64,000 nucleotides of DNA, taken from assembly GCA_963780045.1 (NCBI GenBank), contig CAVZZZ010000001.1, positions 2,356,001 to 2,420,000 of the forward strand, read 5' to 3'. The position numbers and the translations under genes are program-made. The notes below the pieces were generated by a model that had not been told where the DNA came from, made no database searches, and saw nothing but the letters and a program-made list of their open reading frames with translations. Shown one piece after another: positions 46,879-56,408 of the stretch. This DNA is from JANXQG01 sp963780045 (GTDB lineage Bacteria > Planctomycetota > Planctomycetia > Pirellulales > Thermoguttaceae). How positions within the stretch are numbered: the stretch's first letter is position 1; the number at the start of each line of letters is the position of its first letter.

Positions 46879-47448
46879 ATGTCTGCCGTTGTGCATCGCC
46901 ATCAATTTACGGTCGATGATTTTGCGAAGATGGTCCAGTCCGGCATCCTCGCGGAAGATGCCCGCGTGGAATTGATTGACGGAGAAGTGCGCGAAGTGCC
47001 TCCCATCGACTCGCTTCATGCCGCTATCGTGAATCGGTTAAATACCATCCTGACGGAAAAGCTACTGCGGCGCGCCATTGTCAGCGTACAGAATCCGGTG
47101 ATCCTGAGCGATTTCACGGAACCGCAGCCGGATCTGGTCGTCTTGCGGCTTCAAGACGATTACTATTAGGACGCACTGCCGGGCTCGCAGGACGTGCTGC
47201 TGCTGATCGAAGTTGCGGATACAACGCTGGAATATGATCGCGACGAGAAGGTGCCGCGATACGCGGCGATGGGGATTCCCGATGTCTGGCTCGTTGACGC
47301 CAACGCGCAGGAAGTGACGCAATACGCCCGGCCCGACGCTGGCGACTTTTAGCATATCCGTACATTCGTGGTTGGCGACGAACTACGATCGACCGAAATC
47401 GAGTCGCTGGGCGTCTCAGTCAACGACGTTTTTCTGATCGGGCGATGA
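46879..47448 (+). pseudogene. Uma2 (DUF820) family nuclease-like gene with two in-frame TAG codons
   Basis: One frame of 190 codons reads like a full Uma2 protein: MSAVVHRHQFTVDDFAKMVQ, ILAEDARVELIDGEVREVPP, NPVILSDFTEPQPDLVVLR, then DALPGSQDVLLLIEVADTTL, EYDRDEKVPRYAAMGIPDVW and VGDELRSTEIESLGVSVND. The PD-(D/E)xK core (PDLVVL, EVADTTLEYD, K) is visible. It is interrupted by TAG at 47167-47169 (after QDDYY) and 47350-47352 (after DAGDF). The frame is otherwise intact. Real genes here use TAG as a stop, so general TAG reassignment is unlikely; this is probably a recent pseudogene. The family's role is unknown, maybe a mobile-element or defence nuclease. Confidence 0.8.
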
Positions 47449-47458
47449 ATAGGCGCAC

Positions 47459-48571
47459 TCAAAGCATGTGATACGGCAGCACTCGGCTGACGAGCTTGAT
47501 TCCAACAACCGCGGCGCAGCCCGCCGCGACCAAGGGATAAAGGTAAGGCCAATAGGCGGTCACCGCTGACTTCTCGTTACCGCTGTCCAGCGACGGCTCT
47601 TGGTCCAATCGCCGGTCAAGAATCCATGCCTCGAATCGCGCTGCGACCGGAGGCGCAAGCCACAGCAGCTCGCCGGCGATAATCGCGCTTACAAGTGCCA
47701 GCATCTCCGCCAAGATTGCCCGCGTAGGTCGGCGGCTCCATATTGGAATGGAAGCCAAAAGCAGCGCCAGCGCCGGCGGCTGGCAGGACGTTGCGGCAAC
47801 TGGCTGTGGGGCCAAGGTTCGGCGCACACTGCCGCCAAGACCGAGCTGGCGATAATGAGGCGAAATACGGGTTGTTGCAGCACCGCCGGAAGGATCGGTC
47901 GCCGCTGGCGCTGGTGGCGATGAAGCTGCCAGGATGATGCGTAAAGCGCAAGCAAGCCGGTTGCCGCGGTGAGGTTCCAGCCGTCGCAAAACCAGTCGAA
48001 TCCGATGGTCCGCACACCCTGGGCGATGAAGAACACCAGCGGATAGCCCAGAATCCGCACGGCGCGGGGCAGCTCTTCCCCGCCGGCGATGTTGGGATTG
48101 TCCCAGCGAAAACCGTCGCCGGACGGGGTACCCGCGCAGTGGGTCGGCAACGGGCGGCGCCAGGGTATCAGGCATGGCACGCGCCGTCGGTAATCGGGGT
48201 AGATCTCGGGAAACTTTTCGCACAGATGGCGCTCCTCGCCGCGAACCACGGGAATGTAGATCGCCAGCCACCAGATGGGAAAGACAATCTCCAGCGGAAG
48301 CCAGCCGGACATGATTACCAGGCCGGCGTCGATCAGGGCGTTCGCCAGATAAAACGGATGGCGGACAAAGCGGTACGGCCCGGTCATGGCGACGATCTGA
48401 TTCTGCCGCAAGCAGCCCTTGGCCCAGGTGTGGATGATCACCCCCACGCAGAGGACCGGCAGGCCGGCCAAAATCGACCGCGGAGTCGTCGCACGGAAAA
48501 TCACAGTCCCGGCCAACAGCCCGACGAGAACGAGGAAAAACCTCAATCCGCCGCGATCGAGAGGCGACTTC
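47459..48571 (-). CDS. Isoprenylcysteine-methyltransferase-like membrane protein (apparent frameshift)
   Basis: About 370 residues with eight or more membrane helices. The N-terminal half matches the ICMT/PEMT type: LPVLCVGVIIHTWAKGCLRQ, NQIVAMTGPYRFVRHPFYLA (the G-P-Y-x-x-x-R-H-P-x-Y motif), then EERHLCEKFPEIYPDYRRRV. The family methylates membrane-embedded substrates with SAM. A tail with further helices (IWSRRPTRAILAEMLALVSA, LVSRVLPYHML) lies in another frame, joined near 47838 if one G is added in a TGTGCGCC tract. Start taken at 48571 (MKSPLDRGGLRFFLVLVGLL); an upstream start is possible. Substrate unknown. Confidence 0.72.
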   Translation of the reverse strand, partial: EVASRSRRIEVFPRSRRAVGRDCDFPCDDSAVDFGRPAGPLRGGDHPHLGQGLLAAESDRRHDRAVPLCPPSVLSGERPDRRRPGNHVRLASAGDCLSHLVAGDLHSRGSRRGAPSVRKVSRDLPRLPTARAMPDTLAPPVADPLRGYPVRRRFSLGQSQHRRRGRAAPRRADSGLSAGVLHRPGCADHRIRLVLRRLEPHRGNRLACALRIILAASSPPAPAATDPSGGAATTRISPHYRQLGLGGSVRRTLAPQPVAATSCQPPALALLLASIPIWSRRPTRAILAEMLALVSAIIAGELLWLAPPVAARFEAWILDRRLDQEPSLDSGNEKSAVTAYWPYLYPLVAAGCAAVVGIKLVSRVLPYHML

Positions 48572-48729
48572 ATGCCGGTTTCGTGTGTCCGAGAGCGTTG
48601 GATTTGCCCGATGGTTCGCTTGGCATTGTAGCGTGAAATGGAAAGATTTGACATCCTCCGGCAGCATTTGAGAGAATAGAATAGAGTCGATTCACGCCCA
48701 GTTTCCGTTAATCCATCGGACCTATCGTC

Positions 48730-51121
48730 ATGGTTCAGCCGCAGCCGCAGCCGTCAGCATAGATATTTCGCCGTTTTCACCTGTCTGCTGATCGCTGCGG
48801 CAGCCGCGGGGCTTGTTGCCGCCCCGGCGCTTGCCAAAGACCCCGCGACCGTCCCGGCGCTGAAGCGTTTGGAAGCCAAGAGCGAGGCCGCCGCGGCCAA
48901 GGTGCTGGCGGCCACGGTGGGCATCATCAATCAATCGCTTGCTGGCGGCGGCAGGATGGGCGAGGGGAGCGGCATCGTCATCAGCGAGGACGGCCTGATT
49001 CTTACCGCCGGCCACGTCATGGGCCAGGCCGGCGCCGAATTAACAGTCATCTTTCCCGACGGCCGCCGTGCCAACGCCAAGGCCCTGGGCGCCAACTTCA
49101 CCCGCGATTCCGGGCTCGTGAAGATCACCGATCCGGGCAAGTGGCCGCACGTCGAGATGGGCCGTTCGGACGAACTCAAGCCGGGCGCGTGGTGCCTCGC
49201 GCTGGGGCATCCCGGCGGCGTGCAGAAGGGACGCACGCCGCCCGTCCGCCTGGGACGCCTCCTCGTCGCCGGCCGGCATGGGCGGTTTTTGATGTCCGAC
49301 GCCACGGTCATTTCGGGCGATTCGGGCGGCCCGCTGTTCGACCTTGAAGGCCGCGTCATCGGCATCCATTCCAACATCGGCATGAATGTCAACCAGAACC
49401 AGCACGTGCCGATAGACGTTTTCCGCAGTCAATGGGACGACTTGCTGGCAAGCAAGACCTTCGGCAGTCCGCGGGACATGCAGCCGGCAGCCCGCATCAG
49501 CCCGGAGAAGTACCAGCGCTTCCAGCAGTTGTTCTTCCGCCGGATGATGGCCGGCGATCCGGACGCCAAGGCGCTGATGAAGGACGGCGGCCAGACCCGC
49601 ATCGAGCCGGAAGACATCGACCGTCTGATTGCCAAATGGGAGAAGGCGGAGGCCGCAATCGCGGCCGCCGCCGCGGCGAAGGCCGTGGCAAAGGCGGCCG
49701 CCGAGCCGCTGGACGTGCTCAAGTTCCAACGGCTATTCCAGGAGCGGCTTATTGTCGGCGACTCGGAAACGCGCAGAGCTTCATCAAGGACGGCAAGATG
49801 CTGCTCACGCCCATGCAGATGCGGCAGTTGATGGCAGAGTGGGAAAAGAAGACGCCGGCCGCGGACGGTTCCAAGACCAAACCAGACGGGACCGTGGCCA
49901 AAACGTCCCCGGACAAGACGTCGCCCGACAAAAAGCAGTCCGACAAGACCCCGGCCGAAAAGCAGGCCGACGGCAAGGTCGCCCGTCCGGACGAGCCGGC
50001 GCCCCGCAGGAGACGGCCGCAGTTTCGCGAGCCCGACCCGCCCAAGGTCAATGCCGCGGACCTTGCCAAGGTCCGCGAGTTGATGAAGAACGCCGAGCCG
50101 ATGGCCGACGGCAACTACCGCTTCCGCGACTCGGCCGACGCCAGGCAGGCGATCCGCTCGCTGCCGGGCTGGGAGTCCGCGGCACGCGCGATGACGTACG
50201 GCAAGTCCAGCCCGCAGTTGCTGCGCGAGATCACCCCCATCGCCTTGAAAGCCTGCCGGGGCACCGCGGTCGTGCTTTGCGACGGCAAGCCGACCGTGCT
50301 GGGCACGGTGATTCGCCCGGACGGATACATCCTCACGAAATCGAGCGAGTTGCGAGGCAAGCTTTCCTGCAGGATCGAGGGCCGGGAGTTCCCCGCCACG
50401 ATCGTCAAGGTCCGCCGCGAGCACGACTTGGCGCTTTTGAAGGTCAACGCGACGGACCTCGAGCCGGTCGTTTGGGCCGACAGCGATTCGCCGATCCTGG
50501 GCAGTTGGCTCATTACCCCAAGCGCGGAGAACGACGTTTTGGGGCTGGGCGTGGTCAGCATCGCCGCCCGCACCATTCCGGACGCCCCCACGATGCTGCT
50601 GCGAAACCCGGCGGTGATCGGCGTGCTGATCGACCCGCTGGCAAAAAAAGCCCAGGTTCTGTCCGTCAATCACGGCATGCCGGCCGAGCGGGGCGGCATG
50701 AAAGCCGGCGACGTTATCGAAAAGATCGACGGCAAGGCGGTGGCTAGCCACCAGGAAGTCAACCGGCTGTTGGGCAAGTACAAGCCGGGCGACAGGGTCG
50801 TGGTGCAGGTCGCCCGTGCCGGCAAGCCCGTTGCACTGAAGCTTGAATTGGTTTCCTCCGATCGCTTCGCGCCAAAAACAACCAATGAACACGTCGAGCG
50901 GCTGAGCGAGGCGGGCGGCACGGTGAGCAAGCAGCAACGGCAGCTTTGTCAGTGCTTTCACGCACGACACCGTTTTGCAAGCGAGCGATTGCGGCGGGCC
51001 GGTGGTGAACCTCGACGGGCGTGCCGTCGGCCTGAACATCGCCCGCGCCGACCGCACCGCGACCTACGCCATTCCCGCCCGCATGATCCAGATGCTGATC
51101 CCGGAGATGCTGTCTCCGTAG
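48730..51121 (+). CDS. Secreted trypsin-like protease with a second, degenerate trypsin/PDZ unit (apparent frameshifts)
   Basis: About 795 residues. A signal peptide (FTCLLIAAAAAGLVAAPALA) precedes a trypsin-like domain with all three catalytic residues: LTAGHVM (His), TRDSGLVKI (Asp), SDATVISGDSGGPLF (Ser). Two EF-hand-like segments (FFRRMMAGDPDAKALMKDGG) and a Lys/Pro linker follow. A second protease-like half has CRGTAVVLCDGKPTVLGTVI, HDLALLKVNATDL, a PDZ domain (PAERGGMKAGDVIEKIDGKA) and a last barrel with ASDCGGPVVNLDGRAVGL, where Ser is Cys and the His site is lost. The start (an ATG at 48730) and the joins near 49773 and 50940 need small indels in repeat tracts. The stop TAG lies in a hairpin tip. 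Confidence 0.75.
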
Positions 51122-51180
51122 GTCCGTTCGCGACTCGTTTTCCGTGCCGCAAATGTCCATCTCGGCAAGACGGACCTACA
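51118..51180. repeat. GTAG-tipped hairpin element at a gene end
   Basis: Starts GTAGGTCCGTTCGCG and ends TCCATCTCGGCAAGACGGACC then TAC. The TAG in the left tip is the stop codon of the protease at 51119-51121. The right arm closely matches that of the element at 30673-30696. Confidence 0.75.
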
Positions 51181-51183
51181 TCG

Positions 51184-51595
51184 TTAGTACTTCACCTGGT
51201 TCTCATCGACCAGCCCCGGCGGCAAGTCGGTAGGATTGCTCAATTGGGGATGTGTGAAGTCAGCCACTGTGTATTCACCGGCGCCGACATCTAGCTTGCG
51301 ATATGTCGTGACCACATGGCCCTGCTCCGGGTACCTCGCCGTCACGTAGTACCTGGAACTCCTTGTCCAACGGCAGCACTGGCGTCGTGAAAATGCGCAC
51401 ATATCCGGCCCCGCGCATCCGTTCACCATTCAAGTAAACTTTTGCCGCGGGCGTGGGGAGCAGCACCTGGATGGTTCCCTTGGCCAGTGGCGCGCGAGGG
51501 TTGGAGTTCACGAAGGGAAGAGGTTCGTACGGGCCGTAGACATAGCCGCGCGGATAGTTCGGCACCGGGGTCGGCAACGGCGGGGGCTGCACTAG
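51184..51595 (-). pseudogene. TIGR03000-type surface protein, C-terminal part, cut off by an IS
   Basis: The minus strand from the IS border reads LVQPPPLPTPVPNYPRGYVY, then KGTIQVLLPTPAAKVYLNGE, RMRGAGYVRIFTTPVLPLDK and, after a frame change at about 51352, YYVTARYPEQGHVVTTYRKL, DVGAGEYTVADF. The pattern V-x-L-P-x-x-A-K-V-Y-x-N-G with T-P-x-L is the TIGR03000 domain found many times in planctomycete genomes, of unknown role. The start of the same gene lies at 53462-53716, beyond the IS. The stop is followed directly by the GTAG-tipped repeat. Confidence 0.8.
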
Positions 51596-53461
51596 CCCCT
51601 AGCCAAGCGAGCCCGGCGTGGTGTCTCTGATGCGTAAGACACAAAAACCCGAAAACCTTCGGCGTTTTTTGGGGTTGAATGGGTGTTAACAAAACCACAA
51701 CCCAACGCACGGAGGTTTTCGAGTGAATTCCAAGATACGCAAACAAATCGCACAACGCAAGCGGGAGGTAGCCCGCCGCTTGGACAAGAATATTAACCGT
51801 GGCTGTGACCGGCCCGTCATGACGGCGTCTAACATCCATTATGAAATCGCCGATCGCGCGCGGGCCACGGCCGCCGGCGGCATCGGGGCCATGCACTTGC
51901 TGGTCGGCAAGCTCGGACTCGCCGAGGCGATCGACCGCCATCTCGGCCTGTTGAAACTCCACTTCCCCTACCACGACAGCGACCATGTGCTCAACATTGC
52001 CTACAACCTGCTGGCCGGGGGCCGGTGTCTGGAACACCTGGAACTGCTCCGCACGAACGTCGCCTACCTGGACGCCCTCGGCGCCCGCCGCATCCCCGAC
52101 CCTACCACGGCCGGCGACTTCTGCCGCCGCTTCGACGAGGTCGCCATCCTCCGCTTGCAGTCGATCTTCAACCGCATCCGCTGCATAGTCTGGCGGCAAC
52201 AGCCCAAAGCGTTTTTTGAGCAAGCCATCCTGGACGCCGACGGCACGATGGTGGAAACCACCGGGGCGTGCAAAGAGGGCATGGAGATCAACTACAAAGG
52301 GCAGTGGGGTTATCATCCGTTGGTCATCTCTTTGGCCAACACGGGCGAGCCGCTGTTCGTGGTCAACCGGCCCGGCAATCGGCCCAGCCACGAGCAGGCG
52401 GCTTGGTATTTCGACTGCTCCGTCGAACTGTGCCGCAAGGCGGGCTTCCGTAAGATCCTGCTGCGGGGCGACACCGACTTTACGCAAACCGAATACTTGG
52501 ACCGCTGGGACGGGGAGGATGTGCGGTTCATCTTCGGCATCGATGCCACGAAGCAGTTGTACGAATTGGCGGAGAAACTGCCCGCGGAGGCCTGGAAGGT
52601 GCTGCGGCGGCGGGTGAAGCACCCCGTCAAGACGAAACCGCGGCAGCGGCCGGAGAACGTCAAGCAGCAGGTGATCGAGCAACGCGAGTTCGAGGACGTG
52701 CGTACGGTGAAGGAGCATGTGGCGGAGTTCACCTACCAGCCCGGCAAGTGCGAGAAGGCCTATCGCATCGTGGTGGTATGGAAGGAACTGGAAACCTACC
52801 GCGGACAGAAGAAGCTCCTGGAGACGGCGCGTTGTTTCTTCTACATCACCAACGAGGACAAAAAGCCTGTTGAGCAGGTCGTCTTCGGGGCCAACGACCG
52901 TTGCGGCCAGGAGAACCTGCTGGGGGTGCAAAAAGATGACGTGCGGTCGCTGACGGCTCCCCTGGATCGCCTGCTGTCCAACGGGGCATACATGGTCATG
53001 GCCTCGCTGGCTTGGAGCTTGAAAGCGTGGTCGGCGTTGCTGCTGCCGGAAGAGGGACGCTGGCAGGAGAGGCACCGCGAGGAGAAATACAAGTTGCTGC
53101 GGATGGAGTTTTCCACGTTTCGGCAGGCGATGATGAATATTCCGGCGCAGATCCTTCGCACGGGCCGCAAGATCGTTTTCCGCTGGATGGCATGGAATCC
53201 GTGGCAGCAAGTGTTCTTCCGCCTGTTGGACCAGTTGCATCGTCCCTTGAAATGTTGAGTACGAACCCATGAAGCCGGAGTCCGGATGCTCCGGTCGCCG
53301 CCACGCCAAACCGCACCCGAGGTGCAAAGGAGTCTGAGATGAAAACGCAAACAATTCGAGAGTTACAAACCAGTGCCTGCGGCACCGGCCGCTGGCGGTG
53401 TCGCCCTACGCGGCGAGCACAAATCGACTGCGAACACCATCGGGGCTCGCTTGATTAGGGA
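51596..53461 (+). mobile_element. IS1380-family insertion sequence
   Basis: A 1.87 kb element with imperfect inverted ends. The left end is CCCCTAGCCAAGCGAGCCC (from 51596) and the right end, read inward, is TCCCTAATCAAGCGAGCCCC (from 53461). Both are bordered by CTAG (51592-51595 and 53462-53465), a likely 4-base target duplication. It carries one transposase and lies in a TIGR03000 gene. Because CTAG is palindromic, it could equally be part of the ends. Confidence 0.85.
51723..53258 (+). CDS. IS1380-family transposase
   Basis: An intact 511-residue DDE transposase starting at GTG 51723 (MNSKIRKQIAQRKREVARRL). Motifs include DHVLNIAYNLLAGGRCLEHL, PDPTTAGDFCRRFDE, ILDADGTMVETTGACKEGME (first Asp), GYHPLVISLANTGEPLFVVN, RKILLRGDTDFTQTEYLDRW (second Asp) and AYRIVVVWKELETYRGQKKL. 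Close relatives act by cut-and-paste in many bacteria. There is no frameshift or stop, and the frame survives although the target gene is broken, so the element may still be active or have arrived recently. Confidence 0.9.
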   Translation: MNSKIRKQIAQRKREVARRLDKNINRGCDRPVMTASNIHYEIADRARATAAGGIGAMHLLVGKLGLAEAIDRHLGLLKLHFPYHDSDHVLNIAYNLLAGGRCLEHLELLRTNVAYLDALGARRIPDPTTAGDFCRRFDEVAILRLQSIFNRIRCIVWRQQPKAFFEQAILDADGTMVETTGACKEGMEINYKGQWGYHPLVISLANTGEPLFVVNRPGNRPSHEQAAWYFDCSVELCRKAGFRKILLRGDTDFTQTEYLDRWDGEDVRFIFGIDATKQLYELAEKLPAEAWKVLRRRVKHPVKTKPRQRPENVKQQVIEQREFEDVRTVKEHVAEFTYQPGKCEKAYRIVVVWKELETYRGQKKLLETARCFFYITNEDKKPVEQVVFGANDRCGQENLLGVQKDDVRSLTAPLDRLLSNGAYMVMASLAWSLKAWSALLLPEEGRWQERHREEKYKLLRMEFSTFRQAMMNIPAQILRTGRKIVFRWMAWNPWQQVFFRLLDQLHRPLKC

Positions 53462-53716
53462 CTAGCGGCGCGGTGGATTGTGGCGGCGGCGCAGGGGCCG
53501 TGCCGGGGGCACGCGAGACTTGGTGACTGGCGCCACGGGAATCTGGGTTTCCCGGTAATAAGGGTTCGGCAATGGCTGTCCCGCATCATATCCGAGATCG
53601 CGATAGGTGGACGGCCTCGCGGGATTGGTCGCGGCCATCGCCGTAATTGGCAAAAAGCCAATGACTATCGCCAAGGTTCCCGTCCAGGGTACTAAACGAA
53701 TAAAAACTGCTTGCAT
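53462..53716 (-). pseudogene. TIGR03000-type surface protein, N-terminal part, cut off by an IS
   Basis: The minus strand from 53716 reads MQAVFIRLVPWTGTLAIVIG, then FLPITAMAATNPARPSTYRD, a signal peptide, followed by LGYDAGQPLPNPYYRETQIP and RRRHNPPRR up to the IS border at CTAG. Joined across the IS to 51595 the text continues into LVQPPPLPTPVPNYPRG, with one (or four) bases missing at a CGCGCC tract. The pair therefore is one TIGR03000 gene split by the element. Confidence 0.8.
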
Positions 53717-53891
53717 GGTGACACCTCCTGATTTGATCTCTCTATTGGTAGTCTAGCGCCGTTGACCGGCGGGAAAAGGCGGGAAAGGAGTAGTGGATTC
53801 TCCTAAAGAAGACCGGGTATCTCCGGGAATTGCCCAAGCGACAGTCCGGCGGAGAATTCAATGGGTTCGTTTCGCAAAGGGACCTTCCAGA

Positions 53892-55118
53892 ATGCCGCTC
53901 GCCTTATCAACGCTTGCTGTCGGTCAGCCGGCCGATGCCGCGCAGCCTTATTTGTGGACGATGAACTTCGGTCCACAGCACCCGGCGACGCATACCACGT
54001 TGCGTCTGGTCATAACGCTCGACGGCGAACGGGTGGTCGATGCGGTCCCGGATATCGGCTATCTGCATTCGGGCTTCGAAAAACTCGGGGAGAGCCTCGA
54101 TTTCAACCAGTACGTGACGATAACCGACCGCATGAACTACATTTCGCCGATGGCCAACAACGTCGCCTGGCACATGGCGGTCGAGAAGCTGTTGGGAATC
54201 GAGATCACGCCGCGCTGCAGTTACATCCGCACGATCGTGTGCGAGTTGATGCGCATCAGCGATCACCTGCTCTGCCTGGGAGCCGTCGGACTGGACCTAG
54301 GGGCACTAACGTACTTCGTCCTAGCCTTTAACGCCCGCGAGACGATCTACGACATCTGCGAGGCCCTCTGCGGGGCCCGTTTCACCAACAGCTATACCCG
54401 CGTGGGCGGAGTGATGAACGACATCAGCGGCGCGGTCGTCAAGATGACTCGCGAGTTCCTGACGCAGATGCCGCGGGTGATGGACGATCTGGACCGGCTT
54501 TTGAACGAGAACCGCATCTTCGTCGATCGCTTGCAGGGCGTGGGGGTGCTGGGCAAGGAAGAAGCAATCAACCGCAGTTGCACTGGCCCGATCGCACGGG
54601 CCAGCGGCGCAACGCGCGACCTGCGGCGCGACGAACCGTACCTTTCCTACAAAGACTTCGATTTCAACGTTTGTTGCGCAACCGGATGCGATTGTCTGGC
54701 CCGCTACCAGGTCCGCTTCGCCGAAATCGACGAAAGCGTCAAGATCGTGAGTCAGGCCATAGATAACATTCCCGCGGGGTCGGTGAACGTAGGTCCCGAT
54801 TGGCGCGTCGTCCTGCCGCCGCCGGGCCGCGTCTGGACGACGATCGAGGGATTGATTTCGCACTTCGAGCTGGTGATGACCAACCGCGGCATGGTCGCGC
54901 CTAACGACGAAGCCTACGCGGCGATCGAGTCGCCCAACGGCGAGTTGGGCTTTTACGTCGTGGGCGACGGCAGCGCGCGTGCCTGGCGGGCCCGCTGCCG
55001 GCCGCCTTCGTACATCCATTTCGCGCTCTTTCCGCGCCTGATTCGCGGCCACATGCTCAGCGACGTGGTAGCCGTGTTGGGCAGTTTGAACATCATCGCG
55101 GCGGAGTTGGATCGCTAG
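53892..55118 (+). CDS. nuoD: NADH-quinone oxidoreductase subunit D, orphan copy
   Basis: About 408 residues from MPLALSTLAVGQPADAAQ (an upstream start at 53793 would add 33 residues). It has the NuoD hallmarks: MNFGPQHPATHTTLRLVITL, DIGYLHSGFEKLGESLDFNQ, TDRMNYISPMANNVAWHMAV, RTIVCELMRISDHLLCLGAV, GVGVLGKEEAINRSCTGPIA and the end VVAVLGSLNIIAAELDR. NuoD lies in the peripheral arm of complex I near the quinone site. It stands alone, without nuoA-C or nuoE-N, between an IS-broken gene and an HtrA-type protease, so either the operon is scattered or this is an extra copy. Confidence 0.9.
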   Translation: MPLALSTLAVGQPADAAQPYLWTMNFGPQHPATHTTLRLVITLDGERVVDAVPDIGYLHSGFEKLGESLDFNQYVTITDRMNYISPMANNVAWHMAVEKLLGIEITPRCSYIRTIVCELMRISDHLLCLGAVGLDLGALTYFVLAFNARETIYDICEALCGARFTNSYTRVGGVMNDISGAVVKMTREFLTQMPRVMDDLDRLLNENRIFVDRLQGVGVLGKEEAINRSCTGPIARASGATRDLRRDEPYLSYKDFDFNVCCATGCDCLARYQVRFAEIDESVKIVSQAIDNIPAGSVNVGPDWRVVLPPPGRVWTTIEGLISHFELVMTNRGMVAPNDEAYAAIESPNGELGFYVVGDGSARAWRARCRPPSYIHFALFPRLIRGHMLSDVVAVLGSLNIIAAELDR

Positions 55119-55132
55119 GAAAGGAGTTTTAC

Positions 55133-56343
55133 ATGTCAATGCCGGAATCACAACCGTTTCGCCAGCCGCCGCCCGGCGCGAACCCGCGGCGGGGAACGAT
55201 GCCGATCTACTACCTCGATCGCGAGCGCCCGCGGTACTTTCTCGGCGTTTGGCTGCTGGCGGTGGTGATAGTGCTGTTGCTGCTGGCGCCGTACGTCGCG
55301 CTGCGGGTCGCGTTTTCGATCGCCCGCGGGCAGGAGTTGGCCCGCGCCAAGTGGCCCAAGTCGAGCTGAAGGGGCTTCCGCCGGCCTCAAATCGCTACGC
55401 CGCGGTGGCCAAGATCATCGAACCCTCTGTCGTGGGCGTTCAGACTTCCGTCCAAGTCGCCTCGCCCTTCGGTGACGGCGGACTGTTCGAGCCGGAGATT
55501 CGCGCCACCACGCAGGGATCGGGAGTGATCGTCGATCCGGCCGGGTACGTTTTGACCAACGCCCACGTCATCAGCCAAGCGGCCGAGGGCGGATTGACGG
55601 TCCAGCTCAGCGACGGCCGAACGGTAAGTCACGTGACGATTGTCGGCGTCGATCCGGCCACGGACCTGGCCGTATTGAAGATCGACGCCGGCCAACTCAG
55701 CGCGGCAAAATGGGGCGACAGCAGCGCCCTGCAAGTGGGCGACCCGGTCCTTGCCGTCGGCAGCCCCTACGGGCTGAGCGAAACCGTGACCGCCGGAATC
55801 ATCAGCGCCAAGAACCGCCAGGTCGGAATCGAACACGTGCATTACGAAGACTTCTTGCAAACCGACGCCGCCATCAATCCGGGAAACAGCGGCGGCCCCT
55901 TGGTGAACGAGGACGCCCAGCTCGTCGGGATCAATACGGCGATCGTCGGCCATGCCTACCAGGGCATCGGCTTTGCGATCCCCAGCGAACTTGCCAAACG
56001 GGTTTACGAATTGCTGCGAACCGGCGGCATCTCGCGCGGCTGGATCGGCGTCGGCACGCGGGACCTTACCAAGGGGCTGGCCGAAAAACTCGAGTTGAAA
56101 GACACCCGCGGGGCTTTGGTGGCGCAAGTAACGGCCGTTTCTCCCGCCGACAAGGCCGGCTTGCAGCCGGGCGATGTCATCGTCCAATGGGACAACCAGC
56201 CGATTGCCAATTCCAACGACTTGCGGATCGCCGTCGCCCGTACCCAGCCGGGAACCAAAGCCACCGTCGCCTGTTACCGCGGCGGACAGCGCCAGGAGCT
56301 GACGATCACCACCGCGGAGCGCCCCAACAAGGCAGCGCAGTAG
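55133..56343 (+). CDS. HtrA/DegP-type membrane-anchored serine protease (apparent frameshift)
   Basis: About 403 residues. An AAGGAG site precedes MSMPESQPFRQPPPGANPRR, then one membrane helix (FLGVWLLAVVIVLLLLAPYV). The trypsin-like domain has YVLTNAHVISQA (His), PATDLAVLKIDAG (Asp) and AAINPGNSGGPLVNEDAQLV (Ser), all intact. One PDZ domain follows (VTAVSPADKAGLQPGDVIVQ). The single-PDZ, membrane-anchored form is the S1C type that senses misfolded envelope proteins. The frame changes at about 55353 (GCCAAGTGGCCC), with one missing base joining AKLAQVELKGLPP. It starts 14 bases after the nuoD stop, so the two may be cotranscribed. Confidence 0.88.
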
Positions 56344-56408
56344 CCATCTTGCTGACAGGCGCGGTCGCTGCTGCTAGAATGGGCTTGTGCCGTCGAGGAG
56401 ACAAGCCC

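Noticed and set aside
46879..47448. TAG recoding in this genome
   Set aside because: Several intact genes here end in TAG (for example at 11985, 20941, 32028, 55118), so a general reassignment is not supported.
51423..53354. Long open frame antisense to the transposase
   Set aside because: Shadow of the IS1380 transposase frame; it has no domain and crosses the IS border.
53339..53458. Short frame MKTQTIRELQTSACG at the right end of the IS, with an AAGGAG site
   Set aside because: It overlaps the terminal repeat, is ~39 codons and has no homologue I know.
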